Positions 14,170-25,066 of a stretch of DNA of 64,000 bases are shown here, one piece after another (positions within the stretch are counted from its first letter, which is position 1; every line of letters begins with the position of its first letter). The DNA is taken from the NCBI RefSeq assembly GCF_018143015.1, contig NC_054746.1, positions 31,957,129 through 32,021,128 of the forward strand, read 5' to 3'. The position numbers and the translations under genes are program-made. The stretch is from Lytechinus variegatus. Its lineage: Eukaryota; Echinodermata; Echinoidea; Temnopleuroida; Toxopneustidae. The notes below the pieces were generated by a model that saw nothing but the letters and a program-made list of their open reading frames with translations, ran no database searches and was not told where the DNA came from.

Positions 14170-14850
14170 CGTCGGGCATAGTATACTAACCAGTAACCTC
14201 GCAATACGTGTGATAGACAGGAATAACCATCGTTTCTGGGGATTTATTCAACAATTTCTGACATTTTACTACATGTATGGGGTCGGGGCACTCAGTACAT
14301 AATGCATAGTGGTAGTGGGTATGTGCCGCAGAGGGAACCCCCATTTTTACACTCAAATTTCCGTTCCAAGGCATAGCATTTTTGTCTTATTGAGAAAAAG
14401 AACAAAGAAAGCCGCTACAAAGCATAGCATTTTCTTCTTATCGAGAAGAAATCCACTCCAAAGCTTTGCATATTTTCCGTTCCAACATTCCAGCCGTATT
14501 GATCTGCCAATGCTACAATGAGCCATAATTTCGGTAAAAAGTGGCCAGGGCGCTGTCCGACCATCTGCACTAGTGCACCCAGCGCCCGTGCCACCGGGCT
14601 AGCTGCATGCACGTACAAGTATGCCCGTTCCACAAGGATGAATACGCAATCACACGCAGGCGACCCGTTCCAAGGACCCCCGTTTTCACAAAAATTTGTC
14701 GTTCCGAGGACCCTCCTTTTACAATATGCCCGCTCCAAGGCCCCAGTTTTTTGTCTCGCCCACGGCCACATATCCATTACATTTCTGGTCAAGTGCCCCC
14801 CCCCCCCGGGGCTTTCATTCAATCTATACGTGTGAGTGCTCATCAGGGGA
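14170..14850. repeat. GC-richer degenerate repeat region
   Basis: Imperfect recurring phrases such as CGTTCCAAGG and CCCCCGTTTTCAC, a C12 run near 14797, and overlapping open frames on both strands mark this as a degenerate, minisatellite-like element. The frames are Pro/Arg-rich and match no protein I recognise. It resembles in style the element at 38621-39175 but I could not align the two fully. I see nothing in 14850-15182. Confidence 0.45.
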
Positions 14851-15182
14851 TTTTAATATCATTGTTAACCCCCCCAATCATGGTGGCTTCACGATAGCCA
14901 CTCATGGTTTCAAATCATCTCGTGAAGGATTCATATGCACCTGGTGCACGCGAATCTTTCACACCCTTTTTACTGAAATAACTATGACTTTACATCGTAG
15001 CTTAGAACAATTATAATTACGCTATGACACTTACCGAACCATATGGATCGTTTGTTGAATTCTCTTTGCTGTTTTTTTTAATAAAATAAGAGCATTTTTC
15101 GTGATCTTCACGTAGATGCCTCTGGATCAGTGTTGATATCAACTTTTGCCTAAAGAGGGCGCGCGATATTATTTCAAGCCAG

Positions 15183-15401
15183 TAGGCACATAAGAACCAA
15201 GTTTGAAAGGATACTCGTAGAATTATGTCATTCTCGCCGATGAATATTCATTAGATCGTGGTAGTGCCTCTTCAATACACACTGAGTGCATGCATGCAGA
15301 GAGTTTGTATTGAACACGCGCGACCACGATCTAATGAATATTCATCGCGAGAGTGACGTAATTTTACGAGTGTCCTTTCAAACTTGGTTCTTGAGTGCCT
15401 A
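15183..15401. mobile_element. Near-perfect palindromic MITE, 219 bp
   Basis: The left end TAGGCACATAAGAACCAAG pairs with the right end CTTGGTTCTTGAGTGCCTA. The arms continue inward through the ATCGTGGT/ACCACGAT pair, leaving a loop of about 50 bp. Each arm contains the 12-base palindrome ATGAATATTCAT. No coding capacity. Confidence 0.85.
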
Positions 15402-15769
15402 ACGTACCTTTGTTTACGGTTTTGCAAGCTAGCTGCATTCTAGGCGATCAGCATTATTTTCTTGCTCGTTCAATCCACTTTCATCATCATCTTGTCAAAA
15501 GATGGCGTACTTTACCAATAAGTATATACATGAGATGCAACCTGTTGATTTTTGGTACAATTTCCTATTATGCGCTGACGACTTGAATTGAGAATGTTCG
15601 ATACGAAAAATTGCTTTTCGATTGTTGTTTGCGTACTTTCCACCGCAGTATTAAGGACGGATCGAACGGAGTATCCTGGTTGAGACTTGGAGGTAAGCGA
15701 TAAAAACACTTTTATAAATAATTTCCAATTCATTTTTAAAACAAACTTAAATCATTAAAAAAAGAATTC

Positions 15770-15852
15770 CATAGTGGAGAAATACTGAAATGTTTGGCGT
15801 TTTTCATTCCCTCACATTCATGTGATGAATGAAAACGTCAAAGTCCACTATG
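15770..15852. repeat. 83-bp hairpin
   Basis: CATAGTGGA at the left pairs with TCCACTATG at the right, and TTTTTCATTC pairs with GAATGAAAAC inside. It may be a small MITE or the inner part of a larger one. No gene here. Confidence 0.6.
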
Positions 15853-15867
15853 AAACCACATGCATTG

Positions 15868-16395
15868 TGCGAGGTTAGTATTACTCACTTGTTCACTGCT
15901 ACCATCCTGCCTGTGGGGAATCTACAGGTAGGACTATGGCATGCCAATGCTGTACATACCACACACTTTAAAAAATCATTAAAATATCACTTTTGTGACC
16001 AAAATTACTAATTTCCATACAGTTGCAATTTATTTTTCATTAGTAACTTGGGAATAATTTTTGTATTCACCGGAGCGCTCAAAAACTTGAATTTTGGGCA
16101 TATTTTTGTGTACGCCCTCTATTGGTGGAAAGTAATATGGCAACAAATTTTTCACTTTTCAATCTCTGTTTTAATTAAGAAAAAAATAATTTAAAGAATT
16201 AAATTTACATAAGAGCCAAGGTATATGATAAATAGGTGTAATGAAAACTGTCAGTGTAAAAAAATCAAGCATTTGCCCCAAAGAAAATAAGCCAAACATT
16301 GCCACCCTTATTTTGCCACACAAGGATATACAACTGAGAACAAGATTTAATATTATAACCTTGTTCATTGAATGAGTGGTATTACTAACCTCGCA
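15868..16395. mobile_element. Possible element with GCGAGGTTAGTA inverted ends
   Basis: TGCGAGGTTAGTATTACTCA at 15868 reappears in reverse at 16373-16395 as TGAGTGGTATTACTAACCTCGCA, with a small gap. The interior has no frame of interest. The target duplication is not resolved. Confidence 0.5.
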
Positions 16396-16516
16396 TGTTG
16401 TGTGAGTGCACGATAGCTAGATCTAGACGTCTGTGTACGAGGAGAAATAACAAAAAAAATCAAAATTTTAAAAACCTCCTCTAACGTTAAACAGACGTCT
16501 GCCAGCTGTCTACCTG

Positions 16517-18571
16517 GGGCGGTATTCTGAAAACGTTCTTATCTTAATTTTGTTCTTATCTACGTCACTTTCTTAAATTGGTATTCTGAAAACGTTCTTA
16601 TCTTTTTCTTATCTTTTGTTCTTATCTTTGTTCTTATCTTGCTCTCCACCCCCAATGCTGAGCGCGTAAATTTACCACTCGCGCATATAATACAAAAGTG
16701 CGCTAAAAAGATAAGAACAAAATCAAGATAAGTGGTATTCTGAAAACGTTCTTATCTTTTTTCTTTCTTATCTTTCACGGTATTTAAGATAATATTTAAG
16801 ATAGCTAGAGGGTTATCACATCTCACGATGTCTGCGTTTTTTTCTTGCTCAAAATCGATGGCCACTAGTAGTAATAAGTACCCACAAGTATTACTCCCAC
16901 CATTTCTTTCATTCACCCTTTATTTTGCCCGTCTATTTTTTCTATCCCTTTTTCTTTTTTCTTCCTTTCTATTTGTCTGTCTTTCTTCCTTTCTATCTAC
17001 ATATCTTTCTTCTTTTATTTCATTCTTCATTTATATCTTTTCTTTTGTTCTGTTTAAATCTTTTAATTTTTTTTTCTTTTGCTTTGTTTCATTTATACTT
17101 CATCTTTCTTCCATTTTTATTTTCCCTTTTCGTTTTATCCCTTTCTTATTTCTTTATAGCTACTGAGTATTTATTTCTTATTTTCCCCCTTTTCTCTTCC
17201 TTTTCTTTCTTTCTTCCTTCACTTTTTTTGTCATCTTTCTATTTTTCTTCCTTATTTTTTCGTCCATTCTTTCGTTTTTATATATGCTTTTCCTTTTTGT
17301 TTCTTTCTTCCTTCACTTTTTTGTAATCTTTTTATTTTTCTTCCTTATTTTTTCTTCAATTCTTTCGTTTTTATATATGCTTTTCCTTTTTTTAATCATT
17401 CATTTTATTTTCCCCCTTTTGCTTCCTTCCCTTTAATAATTCTTAATTTTTCTTTCTAAATTTATTTTATTTCTGCTTTCTGAAATTTTTGTGTCTTTTT
17501 TACTTTCTTTTTTTTTCTTTATTTCGTCGCTCATTCTTTTTTCGTTCATTCTTTATTTACCCTTTTTCTTTACTTTGTTTCTTCTCTCTGTCTTTCTTCT
17601 CTTAACTCTTTATTTTCCCTTTTCGTTTTTTTTCTCTTTCTTTCTTTCTTTCTTTCTTTCTTTGAATTTACCTTTCTTTCCTTTATCTTTTTGTAGTCTT
17701 CATGTTTGCGTTAATTTTCCTTTCATTTTTTCTCTCTCAATTTTATTTCTTTGTTTCATTTCCCTTTTTTCTCTTCTTTCACTTTTTTACATTTTATTCC
17801 CTTTTTCTCCTTCTTTTTTTTCTTTCTAACTTTCTTTTATTAGTTTTTAGACTATTTTCTTTTTCGGTTCCATGTTACTTTTTTTAATCTTTTTAGTTTG
17901 ACCTTTTTCTTGTGTGTGTGTGTGTTCCTTTTAGTTTCTTTCTTTTCTTTTTCTTTTTGTTCCTTCACTTTATCATTGATAATTGTTTTATTTCTTTCAT
18001 CCTTTTCCTTCTTTTATTTATTCTATTTTTCGTTCTTTTTTATTTTTAAGTCCTTTTTGCTTGCTTTCTTTCGTTTACTCTTTATTTTTCATTATTTTCT
18101 GCTTTGTTCCTTTCATCTTTTTTCTGCTTCATTCTGACCCTTTTCTGTCTTCTTACTTTAATACCTACTTACTTTCTTTCTTCATTTTTTATTCTTTATT
18201 CGTACCTGCTTTATTTACTTTTTTCTTTATTTTGTGCACGTGGACGTCTCGAAATAATAAAATCAGTCATTGCGTATAAAATGCCTATTTCGCGCAATGC
18301 GCCAGAAACAGTGTACGCGCAGCGCCCATGATATTCTCTTCACATAAGGTACGCTTCTATTGGTTAAACTGCCAATATAACGCGCATTTTGATTGGTAAT
18401 ATCCTATAAATGGGCGTGTTGAAGATAAGAAGAAGGCAGTCCTTACAAAGATAAGAACGCGTTAAGAAGATTTTCAGAATACCGATTTGCAATGATTTTA
18501 GCGTCTTCTTATCTCAGTGAGATAAGATAAAAGATAAGAACAAAGATAAGAACGTTTTCAGAATACCACCC
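16517..18571. mobile_element. 2.06-kb inverted-repeat transposon, CTG target
   Basis: The ends GGGCGGTATTCTGAAAACG and, in reverse, GGGTGGTATTCTGAAAACG form a terminal inverted repeat followed by GTTCTTATCTT phrases. CTG flanks both sides (16514-16516 and 18572-18574), a likely 3-bp target duplication. Each end has a second inner copy of the GGTATTCTGAAAA motif (around 16580 and 16735 at the left, near 18470 at the right). The middle (about 16900-18240) is pyrimidine-rich and has no transposase. Confidence 0.8.
16900..18240. repeat. 1.35-kb polypyrimidine-rich tract
   Basis: The plus strand is made overwhelmingly of C and T for more than 1.3 kb, with CTTT and CTTC runs and a GTGTGTGTG patch near 17911. 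The many Phe/Leu/Ser-only reading frames here are composition products. It lies wholly inside the transposon at 16517-18571. Confidence 0.85.
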
Positions 18572-18865
18572 CTGGTCCTGGGTTAGGACCAAAGTCAAAG
18601 ACTAGTGTAGGCTGAATTGAATAGCGTACGGACTTCAGCATGCACGGTACCGTACCGGTACGGCACCGGGATGTTTGCCGACGATTCTCGTCTGAGTTGT
18701 CGTTGAAACCGACTTGGGCCTTGTTGTGAGGTGCTTGTTCAGGATATTTCGGTACAAATGCAAAGACACGAGCAATTAAACCGATATCACTAATTTCAAC
18801 AGCACAAAATACGTCAAAATCAAAGAAAAGGATGATAATTTTACACTAAAAACACAAATTCTTAC

Positions 18866-18925
18866 ATTATGTTCCGTCGGCTTCACTCCTAGTCCTACCA
18901 GTAAGGTTTGCAGCTCGCTCTTATA
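18866..18925 (-). promoter_or_regulatory. Candidate TMEM229B promoter and first exon
   Basis: On the minus strand a TATAAG box (18920-18925) is followed about 55 bp later by a good 5' splice site, CATAAT before GTAAGA, with the exon ending at 18866. A CG-rich block (18957-18976) with an SacII/NotI-like core lies just upstream. This fits a short 5'UTR exon feeding the acceptor at 11142, but no transcript evidence is available. Confidence 0.3.
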
Positions 18926-19189
18926 CACTTATTAACCCTCAAGATGACGCTATTTGAGCGCGCGGCGCGGCCGCGGACATCAGTCTTTCTCACCCAAAGC
19001 TCTCACCACTGCCACTCACCCCTCTCACCATGGACCTTCTACAACTTTTTTGGCCTATGATTTATTTTTCAAGTGTCCAAGTAAAATAACTCGGTTCAAT
19101 GGTGTGACGAATTTCTTTTCTGATATTTATGCATTCCTTTCATAATTGTCAATTATTTTTAAAACAGAGATAGAGAGCGAGAGAGTTTC

Positions 19190-22100
19190 ATGGTTCATTT
19201 TATTTCTTCTTTCACAACTTTTGTACATAACATTATTTAACATCATGAAAAATACTTTTTACATCTTAAGTACTTTGATTGTCACGCACACTAAAAATCT
19301 ACTAAGATCATATTAAAAAGAAAAGTATATATACAAGTACATGTATCAGTGTATGTCATTAAAGAGGAGGAGACCTTCAAGAAGCTGAGCTAGTCAATCA
19401 AGGTCCCCCAAAAGAGAATACATGGCATGAAATTTTAACTAATTTAAAAGAGATTAGAGGTAAAATTTACCCAGAAAAAAACAAAACAAAACAAAACTGC
19501 ATAAAATCATGTGAGGGTGAGGGAGTATTTACAAAGGAGATTTTGATATCTACAAGGGGAAAAGGTAAACAGGGGGATGAATGATGGACTGAGGGAGAGA
19601 AAAGTGGACACAAGAAAACAAAGGAACAAGAAAAGTGATAGGCTTATAAAAGGTCCCTTGCCTAGTTCGAGGTATATATAGGGGTTAGGAAGATTGAAAG
19701 AAAAGGAGTGAGATAGAGAATGGGAAAACAGACATAGTCACAAGAGGAAAGTTCGTTAAATGAATATTGAAGGGCCAGCCTGGAAAAAGAGGGGATTGAC
19801 AAATGAGCTAAGAAAATAGTAATAAAACTTAAACAGGTCATATGACATTGTATTTACATTAAATATTATCAACATAATTACTCAGTAAAAGCAATTTCAG
19901 TTTGCGTTTGAAAACAGAGACACTGACAGAACAAGTCACATCAATAGGAAGTGAATTCCAATACTTATGACCAGTATAAGCGAGTGTTTTTAGAGCAATG
20001 GCGGTTCTTACCCTTGACATATGTAGTGCAGTTGCCTGTCTAGTAAGACTCTAGTATATACTAAAAAAACATAATTTGTCTTTTGAAGATTCAAAGACAA
20101 CTGCATGTATCCACAAAATGACATTTTTCAACTCTCTATTAACTGTTTCTAGCAAAACTTCTGGATCTCTATGAGAAAAAATATACTCGAATTGTCCGCA
20201 AAAAGATGAATGACAGAAAAAAAAATCATTGATATATAATATAATATAAAAAGTAGGGGGCCCAGAAGGGACCCTTGAGGGACTCCACATGATACAGCTT
20301 GATTTCTTGAGTCAATTCCATTCAATGATACATATTGCTTCCTATCAGTCAAGTAGCTTTTGAACCAGCTATAAGGGCGATGCCCCTGACTCCATAATGA
20401 GACAGCTTTCTGATAAGTATTTCATGGTCAACAGTAAGCTTTGGAGAAATCCAAAAATATACCTATTGTATGATGGTGGTCATCTAACGCTTGAGCTATG
20501 TTATCTACAAAATGTAAAATAGCATGTGTAGTGGTGTGCTTTTCACGAAAGCCAAACTGGAATTTCGAAAAATATTTTTGTTTTGTTTAAAAATGTTACT
20601 GTTCTTTTATATATCAGTTTTTCTAAGATTTTCGAAAAAGATGTCAGCAACGAGATAGGTCTATAATTATTTAAAGTTTGAGTATCGCCCTTTTTAAAAA
20701 TTGGCACAACTTTCGCAATTTTCATTCGTTCTGGTACAATACCAGAAGAGAAAGATAAATTGAAAATATGAACAAGAGGTTTCACAATTTCATGCATGAC
20801 ATCTTTGATTAACTCATTTTTAACGCCATCAAATCCGGGGCTCTTATTATTTTAAGCGAATTCACAAGATTTATAACTTCTGTTTCATTTGTCGGTGTCA
20901 AAAAAGTGTGTCACTATACGGTTCATGTAAGAAATCAAGAAAGCTTTTCTGACACCTATATATATATCCTAAAGTTTCAGCCCAACGCCACAAAAATAGC
21001 CATTAAACTTATCAACAATAACATTCCTATCTTCCACAGGATGACCATTCACATTAATACAGTTAATATTTGTAGTTTTTGAGGGAGATTTAAAGAAGCT
21101 TCTTATAACTTTCCATGTACTTTTTATATTATTAAATGTCATTTGAAATTGAGCAGAAAAATATTGTTTCTTTGCAGCACGTACAATGCAGAAGTTAGAA
21201 TATTTTTATAATTTGAATACTTTCTTTTCATAACTTCGGTACTCCTCCTTTTATACTGATAATAAAGCTTGTTTTTCTTATTTATTGAGTTAAATAAAGT
21301 TTTACTTATCCATGGCATTCTAGGCACTTTATCATAATCTCTCTTTTTAAGTCCAACCAAAGGAACATTTTCATCATACAATAACATGAATTTTTGAAAG
21401 AAATTATCAAAAGCATTTTCAGCATCTTGATTTGACAGTAAACTATTCCAATCAGTTGCCGTTAAAGCTTCTCTAATATTTGCACGAGTATGCTTACGGG
21501 TTGATTTGCTGCCAAAATGCTCACAATTTAATTTTCCCATGCAGTGTCAACCTACAAAACACAGGAAAATGATCAGATATATCAGATACTATATAATTCC
21601 GGAGGGGATTTGGTTGTACATTACAGAATATATTGTCAATTAAAGTAGTTGAGACATCAGTTATTCTTGTTGGCTTAGTAATAAGGGGCAATAAAGAGAA
21701 AGACATTAGTAAATTTAGAAAAACATCAATTTGATTATCTTCAATGTAATAAATTTAAGTTATAATCTCCCATAAGATACAGTGTCTTTCCTACTAAAAT
21801 TGGATTTTCTAGGACTGACTGGAATTCATCTATAAAATCATTAAAGTTACAATTTGGAGGCCGGTACACAACTCCTACGATAGGATTCTTTTGACCAGGA
21901 TTGTCAATCTCAACAAAAATAGTCTCCAAGTGGTCTGACAGCATCTTATCAAGTTCAGGACGCGCCTGATACTAAACTTGAGAAGGGATGTACAATGCAA
22001 CACCTCCAACACGTCTACTCAACCTATTATACTCACAAGATTAAATCCAGAAATAGAAAAAAGGTTCCTGTCAGCTTCACTCTTAAACAATGTTTCTGAG

Positions 22101-22950
22101 ACACCAAGTGTTACAAGTCCTGGACTAGCATGATCCATAAATCTCAACATTTTATCAAAGTTCTTACAAATACTACGCATATTTACTGTAAGTGAAGAAG
22201 AGTTAAAGGAGAATGAAACCATTGGAACAAGATAGCTTTTGTGAAAACAGAAAAATCAAAGAAACAGATCAACGAAAGTTTGAGAAAAATCGGACAAATA
22301 ATGAGAAAGTTATGAGCATCTGAATATTGCAATCACTAATGCTATGGAGATAGCAAATTGGCAATGCGACAAAGATGTGTGATGTCACTTGTGAACAACT
22401 CTCCCCATTACTTTAGTATATATTTCACTTGAATGGCCTCTTTTATCACATCTATCCATAGATCATGTGTTCTTTCTACATGAGGGCATGTAATACATAT
22501 TTTTTAAGAATACATCATGGATAAAGAGTTTGTATCATCATAAGAAAAAGCAAAAAGAGACATTTTGAGGGTATTTTATAGTCCACCAAAGGGAAAGTTG
22601 TTCATCAGTGACATCACACATCCTTGTCGCATTGCCAATAGGAGGATCTCCATAGCATTAGTGATTGCAATATTCAAATGCTCATAACTTTCTCATTATT
22701 TGTCCGATTTTTCTCAAACTTTCTTTATTCTTATTCTTTGATTTTTCTGTTTCTACACAAGCCTTTTTGTTCCAAAGGTTTCATTCCCCTTTAAACTATT
22801 GCTCTGTTTAGAAACCATTTAAAAAGACTGATCTTCTATATGATAATTGCAATTTACATGAGGAACATCATAATTGTCACAAAAATTTCTCATATTATCC
22901 TCATAAAATATACAAATTTCATCATCCATTTGGGCCATAGAGATACAGAA
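19190..22950 (-). mobile_element. Broken LINE (CR1/L2/Jockey-like), minus strand
   Basis: Endonuclease pieces: NMRSICKNFDKMLRFM (near 22150), VVYRPPNCNFNDFIDEF with MGDYN (21741-21944), and SDISDHFPVF (near 21580). Reverse transcriptase pieces: IAKVVPIFKKGD and NYRPISLL (20543-20797), [14 protein letters not shown] and [17 protein letters not shown] (20149-20370), then a diverged catalytic ADNSSIF in place of the usual ADDT. The C-terminal block YWNSLP with FKRKLKLLLL lies near 19880-19950, and a pyrimidine-rich (minus strand) 3'UTR follows. The frame is broken many times, and a segment between the RT and the C-terminus (around 20043) appears to be missing. It is interrupted by a MITE at 22207-22790. 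Confidence 0.85.
22207..22790. mobile_element. Foldback MITE, TTAA target, copy 2 (nested in LINE)
   Basis: Same family as 2734-3319, in the opposite orientation. TTAA flanks both sides (22203-22206, 22791-22794) and the ends read AGGAGAATGAAACC and AGGGGAATGAAACC. It sits just upstream of the LINE endonuclease start, so it is younger than the LINE copy. Confidence 0.9.
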
Positions 22951-23439
22951 TGACAAACATTACAGGAGAGTATGGCCAAGTAGGCGGCTGGTAATGTAAA
23001 CAGAGAAAGTAAAGGGGGAAAACGATAGTAGGCAATTCATAACAGGTTATACGAAAAGGGTAAACAGAAAGAAGATATAATTGGAGAAGACAAAGGGGGT
23101 AGTAAAACACTAACAGTAATCATCGGCGGATCCAGGGGGGTGCGCAGGGTGCGCGCGCCCCCCCCCCCCCTAATATTTGAGCGGCGCCGAAGGCGCCACT
23201 CAAAATAAAAAAATAAAAAAAGTAAAAGAAAGAAAAGGCGCCGCTTGAAAAATTAAAAATAAAGGAAAGAAAGGGAAAAGGCGCTGCTTAAAAAAAAAAT
23301 TATACACTGATATAACATTAGCAACAGTAAAGGAAAGACTATCCCCAGCAAAGCGTAATCATATCATCTTCCTTATTTTTTCTTTTAACTACACTTTACC
23401 CAACAACTTCGCCGGTAGCAGTGCGCTGCCTGCATATAA

Positions 23440-24075
23440 CTGGCGCCAATCAAGAATAATCAGCGCCACCTTAATCTAAATCGGCGCCGGACAAGACTAA
23501 TCAGCGCTATTTAGTTATAAATCGGCGCCAGTCAAGAAAAATCGGCACTGCCAGAGTCTTTACCGGGGCCGATCAAGGATAATTAGCGCCACCTAAATCT
23601 AAATCGACGCTGGACAAGAACAATCGGCGTCATCTGGTTATAAATCGGCGCCGGTAAAGTAAACTCGGCGCTGCCTGAGTTCTTAACCGGCGCCGATCAA
23701 GGATAATCAGCGCCACCTATATCTAAATCGGGGCTGGTCAAGAATAATCAGCACCACCTGGTTAAAAATCGGCGCCAGTCAAGAATAATCGAGGCCTCCT
23801 GGTTCTAGATCGGCGCCAGTCGATTATGGATTGCCGCTGCCTGAATCTTACGTAACGTCGGTAAAATAATCAGTACTACTTGTTTAAATCGGCGCCGGTC
23901 AAGACAAATCGGTGCTGCCTTTGTCTTAACCGGCGCCGCCTAAATTTAAATCGGCGCCGGTCAAGAATGATCAGCGTCCCCTGATTTCAATAAATAAGCG
24001 CCGGTAGAATAATGAAGAAGGGCCTATTGCTAACCAAATCTAGATCGGCGCCGCGGTCAAGAATGATCGTTTTGC
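23440..24075. repeat. Higher-order repeat, ~124 bp made of ~62-bp subunits
   Basis: The phrase ATCAAGGATAAT or a variant recurs at about 23446, 23571 and 23695, a 124-125 bp spacing. Within each period AATCGGCGCCRGTCAAGA and ATCAGCGCCACCT alternate at about half that distance. The array decays toward 24070. GGCGCC hexamers are very frequent. Confidence 0.75.
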
Positions 24076-24214
24076 CCACCCCCAATAATTCCACATGTGC
24101 AAAAACAATAAGATGGTAATGTTACACAGAAATCAGCAAACGAGATTGAGCTACACAACTCGTTCTTTATTAAAAATCGTGCTCAAATTATCCGCTTTTC
24201 AGATTGGAACATAA

Positions 24215-24665
24215 AAATTTTAAGCTCGCGCTTCGCGCTCGCATCACTTCTGTAGCAAAACCCCATACTTTTCATGATTAAATAGGTGAATAGAATGTCC
24301 CGTTTTTAGTTCTGAACCTCAAAAGAACTCCCGCTTCGATTTGCAATAATCTTTTGTTGGATATAATCACGTACATTAAACTGTAATGTTTTCAGATCGA
24401 AAAATCACAATTTTAAGCTCGCGCTTCGCGCTCGCATTTTTTTAGATACCCATCTTAATCATTGGTACCAAGAATGCTTAGAATATCAAGCTTTCTGGTC
24501 AGAATATAAGTAAATTTCAGCTCGCCCTCGGCACTCGCATTATCTGTGTAGTGAGATATGTATCCTCCTCATGAGTTACTACAAACAGTCCTAAACAGGC
24601 ACCTTTTTCCTGTTTTCAGGTCAGTATACTTTAAAAATTTCAGCTCGCGCTTCGCGCTCGCATTA
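24215..24665. repeat. CTCGCGCTTCGCGCTCGCAT motif repeats
   Basis: The motif GCTCGCGCTTCGCGCTCGCA or a close variant occurs near 24222, 24417, 24521 (degraded) and 24643, each preceded by an AATTTTAAG- or AATTTCAG-like phrase. The same motif fills the 48.5-53 kb region. Confidence 0.8.
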
Positions 24666-24704
24666 ATTTGTCGGTGAAATATGTGTCTCTATCTCATGAG
24701 TCAT

Positions 24705-24755
24705 ATATATATATATATATATATATATGCATGTGTGTGTGTGTGTGTGTGTGCG
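24705..24755. repeat. AT then GT microsatellite
   Basis: An AT dinucleotide run is directly followed by a TG run. Confidence 0.9.
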
Positions 24756-25066
24756 TGTTTTGACAGGGTCAGGCATTACCCCTTTTTCTTTTTCAACATT
24801 TTCTTTTATGGCGCCGGTGAAGTGCAAAAATATGTGCGCCGCTCGGCAGTGCGCCCCCCCTTTCGCCAAAAGCTGGATCCGCCTATGGTAATATACTATG
24901 CATAACAAAAAATGCATGGGAAACATAAAATACATAACACTGAAAAGAAAACATGTCAAAACAAGAAGAAAATTCTATATAGGATATAGCACCTTGTAGA
25001 ACCAGTCATGGTTATTCAACTGTGGGTTAAAAAAGTATTAAGCTAAAGTTTGACTTTATACATGTA

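Larger units (their letters stand above)
23121..24887. mobile_element. 1.77-kb element with GGCGGATCCA ends
   Basis: GGCGGATCCAGG at 23125 pairs with the right end CTGGATCCGCC (24872-24883). G/C-run stretches with GTGCGC follow inside each end. The interior has a GGCGCC-rich tandem array, then four GCTCGCGCTTCGCGCTCGCA motifs, then an AT/GT microsatellite. No transposase is visible. A GTAAT sequence occurs at both flanks, but the boundary and duplication length are ambiguous. Confidence 0.65.

Noticed and set aside
14415-15016. Overlapping frames of about 100-140 codons on both strands
   Set aside because: They lie in a GC-richer degenerate repeat with C-runs; no domain is recognised.
16828-18331. 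Many overlapping frames rich in Phe, Leu and Ser that look like membrane proteins
   Set aside because: They come from a pyrimidine-only tract inside a transposon; all three plus frames look alike and none has a loop or charged pattern.
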